A stretch of 9,095 nucleotides of DNA from Myxococcota bacterium (GTDB lineage: Bacteria; Myxococcota; Polyangia; GCA-2747355; JAKLHH01): assembly GCA_022710245.1 (NCBI GenBank), contig JAKLHH010000227.1, positions 1-9,095 of the forward strand, in the 5' to 3' direction. Shown here piece by piece: positions 7,004 through 9,095 of this stretch. The notes beneath the pieces are model-generated. The model searched no databases, was not told the DNA's origin, and saw nothing but the letters and a program-made list of their open reading frames with translations. The position numbers were made by a program, and so were the translations under genes. How positions within the stretch are numbered: position 1 is the stretch's first letter; each line of letters begins with the position of its first letter.

Positions 7004-9095
7004 ATGGGGAGGGAGCAGGGGAACGGAGCCGGCCAGGGCCGGGGCGAGCACGTCAACCCGGAGGCGATCCGGCTGGCGCGCGCGCTGCGCGAGGCGATCG
7101 CCGGCGAGGTCCGCTTCAACGCGGGCAGCCGCGCGCTCTACGCGACGGACGGCTCCAACTACCGGCAGACGCCGCTCGGGGTCGTGGTCCCGCGCTCGAT
7201 CGATGACGTGGTCCAGGCGGTCGCCGTCTGCCGCGAGCACGGCGTCCCCATCCTCGCCCGCGGCGGCGGGACCAGCCTCGCCGGGCAGTGCTGCAACGTC
7301 GCCGTCGTGATCGACTTCTCCAAGTACCTGAACGCGGTCTCGAGATCGACGCCGAGCACCGCCGCGCGCGCGTCCAGCCCGGGACGGTGCTCGACCACCT
7401 CCGCCACCACGCGCGAGCGCAGGGGCTCACCTTCGGCCCCGACCCCGCGACCCACGACCACTGCACGCTCGGCGGCATGCTGGGCAACAACTCCTGCGGG
7501 GTGCACTCGGTCCTCTCGGAGTTCTACGGGCCGGGTGCTCGCACCGACCAGAACACCGAGCAGCTCGAGGTGCTCACCTACGACGGGCTGCGGCTCACGG
7601 TCGGCCCCACCAGCGACGAGGAGCTGGGCCGCATCATCGCCGCCGGCGGTCGCCGGGGCGAGCTCTACGCGGCGCTCCGCCAGCTCCGCGACGAGGTCGC
7701 GCCGCTCGTCCGCGGGCGCTACCCGGCCATCCCGCGCCGCGTCTCAGGCTACAACCTCCCCGCGCTGCTCCCCGAGGAGGGCTTCAACCTGGCGCGGGCG
7801 CTGGTCGGCTCCGAGAGCACCTGCGCGCTGACCCTGGAGGCGACGCTGAGCCTGGTCCGCGAGCCCCCGCACCGCGCGCTCCTCATCCTCGGCTACCCGA
7901 GCGTCTACGAGGCCGGCGATCACGTCCCCGAGCTGCGCGAGCTGCGCCCGATCGCCTGCGAGGGGATCGACCGCCTCCTCATCCAGTACATGCACGACAA
8001 GGGCCTCCACCGCGGCGACGAGCGCCTGCTCCCCGAGGGCGAGGGCTGGCTGGTGGTCGAGCTCGGCGGCGAGACGCGCGAGGACGCGCGCGGCCGCGCA
8101 GAGGACGCCGCGGAGGCCATGCGACGGCGCGGCCACCCGCACCTGCGCGTCATCGACGACCCCGACCTGCAGCACAAGATCTGGAAGCTCCGCGAGGCAG
8201 GCCTCGGCGCGACGGCGTTCGTCCCCGGCCACCCCGACACCTGGCCCGGCTGGGAGGACTCCGCGGTGCCGGTCGACCAGGTCGGGCACTACCTGCGCGG
8301 CCTCCACCAGCTCTTCGAGCGCTACGGGCTCGAGGCCTCGCTCTACGGTCACCTGGGCCAGGGCTGTATCCACTGCCGCATCCCCTTCCGGCTCACCACC
8401 GCCGAGGGGGTCGAGCAGTTCCGCGCGTTCACCGACGAGGCCGCCGACCTCGTCCTGCGGCATGGCGGCTCGATCTCCGGCGAGCACGGCGACGGTCAGG
8501 CCCGCGGCGACCTGCTGGAGAAGATGTACGGCCCCGAGCTGATGGAGGCGTTCCGTCGCTTCAAGCGGATCTGGGACCCCGAGTGGAAGCTGAACCCCGG
8601 CAAGGTCGTCGACGCGCGCCCGCGCACCGCCGACCTGCGCCTCGGCGCCGACTACCACCCCTGGGAGCCGGCGACGCGGTTCCACTACGGCGGCGACCAG
8701 GGCAAGTTCTCGCGCGCGGCGCTGCGCTGCGTGGGCGTCGGCGAGTGCCGGCGCACGGACGGGGGCACCATGTGCCCGAGCTACATGGTGACGCGCGAGG
8801 AGATGCACTCCACCCGCGGCCGCGCCCACCTCCTCTTCGAGATGATGCGCGGCGAGGTCATCACGGACGGCTGGAAGAGCGAGGCGGTGCGCGAGGCGCT
8901 CGACCTCTGCCTCGCCTGCAAGGGGTGCAAGGGCGACTGCCCGGTCAACGTCGACATGGCCACCTACAAGGCGGAGTTCCTCTCCCACTACTACAAGGGG
9001 CGGCTGCGCCCGCGCAGCGCCTACGCCTTCGGGCTCATCTACTGGTGGGCGCGCCTCGGCTCGCGGGTCCCCTGGCTGGCGAACTTCCTCACCCA
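7004..9095 (+). CDS. FAD-linked oxidase with Fe-S domain (YdiJ/GlcD type), frameshifted, 3' end outside window
   Basis: Membrane-associated or cytoplasmic flavoprotein of the D-2-hydroxyacid dehydrogenase group; E. coli YdiJ, a D-2-hydroxyglutarate dehydrogenase, has this build and about 1,000 residues. Codons 1-112 (7004-7339) encode the first half of the FAD-binding PCMH domain, with LARGGGTSLAGQCCN at 84-98. The reading then continues one frame over from 7342 and stays open to the window end: GGMLGNNSCGVHSV (about 7471-7512), C-terminal oxidase domain with SGEHGDG (about 7 codons from 8476), Cys at 8728, 8746 and 8773 for one Fe-S site, and a classic CxxCxxCxxxCP at 8908-8943. The C-terminal CCG domains would lie beyond the window. 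A missing base after 7339 restores continuous similarity (NAV-LEID). It is either a sequence error or an early inactivating mutation, since the rest of the frame is intact. Substrate unknown. Confidence 0.88.
7334..7345 (+). other. Frameshift site (apparent one-base deletion)
   Basis: The sequence reads GCGGTCTCGAGATCGAC. Frame 2 (from ATG 7004) gives family-like sequence up to V112 and then an Arg/Ser/Thr-rich shadow until a stop at 7829-7831. Frame 1 gives EIDAEHRRARVQPGTV directly after. One extra C after GTC would yield NAVLEID, which fits the family. No slippery heptamer or SD-like stimulator is obvious, so programmed shifting is unlikely. Confidence 0.8.

Noticed and set aside
7744..8988. 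414-residue minus-strand open frame opposite the oxidoreductase
   Set aside because: Antisense to a frame with clear flavin and Fe-S motifs; product is Ala/Leu/Val/Glu-rich without motifs.

Overview
The window is very GC-rich (about 70% or more by eye), with strong G/C preference at third codon positions and long open antisense frames that are only shadows of the true genes. A ClpS-ClpA pair, a periplasm-type PAP2 phosphatase with a signal peptide, and a large FAD/Fe-S oxidoreductase point to a Gram-negative bacterium. A deltaproteobacterial or myxobacterial lineage is my best guess, inferred from composition and protein style rather than from any marker gene.

Layout. 1-168: upstream region with no assigned gene but a strong Shine-Dalgarno (SD) sequence at 125-133. 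169-2803: clpS and clpA, a compact proteolysis operon (N-degron adaptor plus double-AAA+ unfoldase). 2911-3450: a small two-TM-segment protein whose soluble part carries a PD-(D/E)xK nuclease-like signature. 3451-3663: a non-coding gap with a 14-nt inverted repeat over a -10-like hexamer and a short tandem repeat. 3664-4599: a PAP2-family phosphatase. 4602-5915 (minus): a 12-TM carrier resembling the ATP:ADP translocase (TLC) family, convergent with the phosphatase and separated from it by two bases. 5916-6061: divergent intergenic region with a palindrome sitting inside a candidate promoter. 6062-6595: a DUF488 protein. 6688-6990: what looks like an internally deleted mandelate racemase/enolase-superfamily gene, with only the N- and C-terminal ends joined in frame. 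7004-9095: an FAD-linked oxidase/Fe-S protein of YdiJ/GlcD type, broken by an apparent one-base deletion near 7339 and cut off by the window end.

How the genes relate. clpS and clpA are functionally one unit. The enolase-superfamily remnant and the oxidoreductase are spaced like an operon (13 nt) and were probably once part of a hydroxy-acid or sugar-acid catabolic unit. The other genes look like single-gene housekeeping or accessory units. I saw no mobile element, CRISPR array, tRNA, rRNA or clear defence system. The unusual points are the gene remnant, the frameshift, a possible second indel at the clpS N-terminus, the membrane-anchored nuclease-like protein and two operator-like palindromes. 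I found no convincing evidence of a wholly new multi-gene system.
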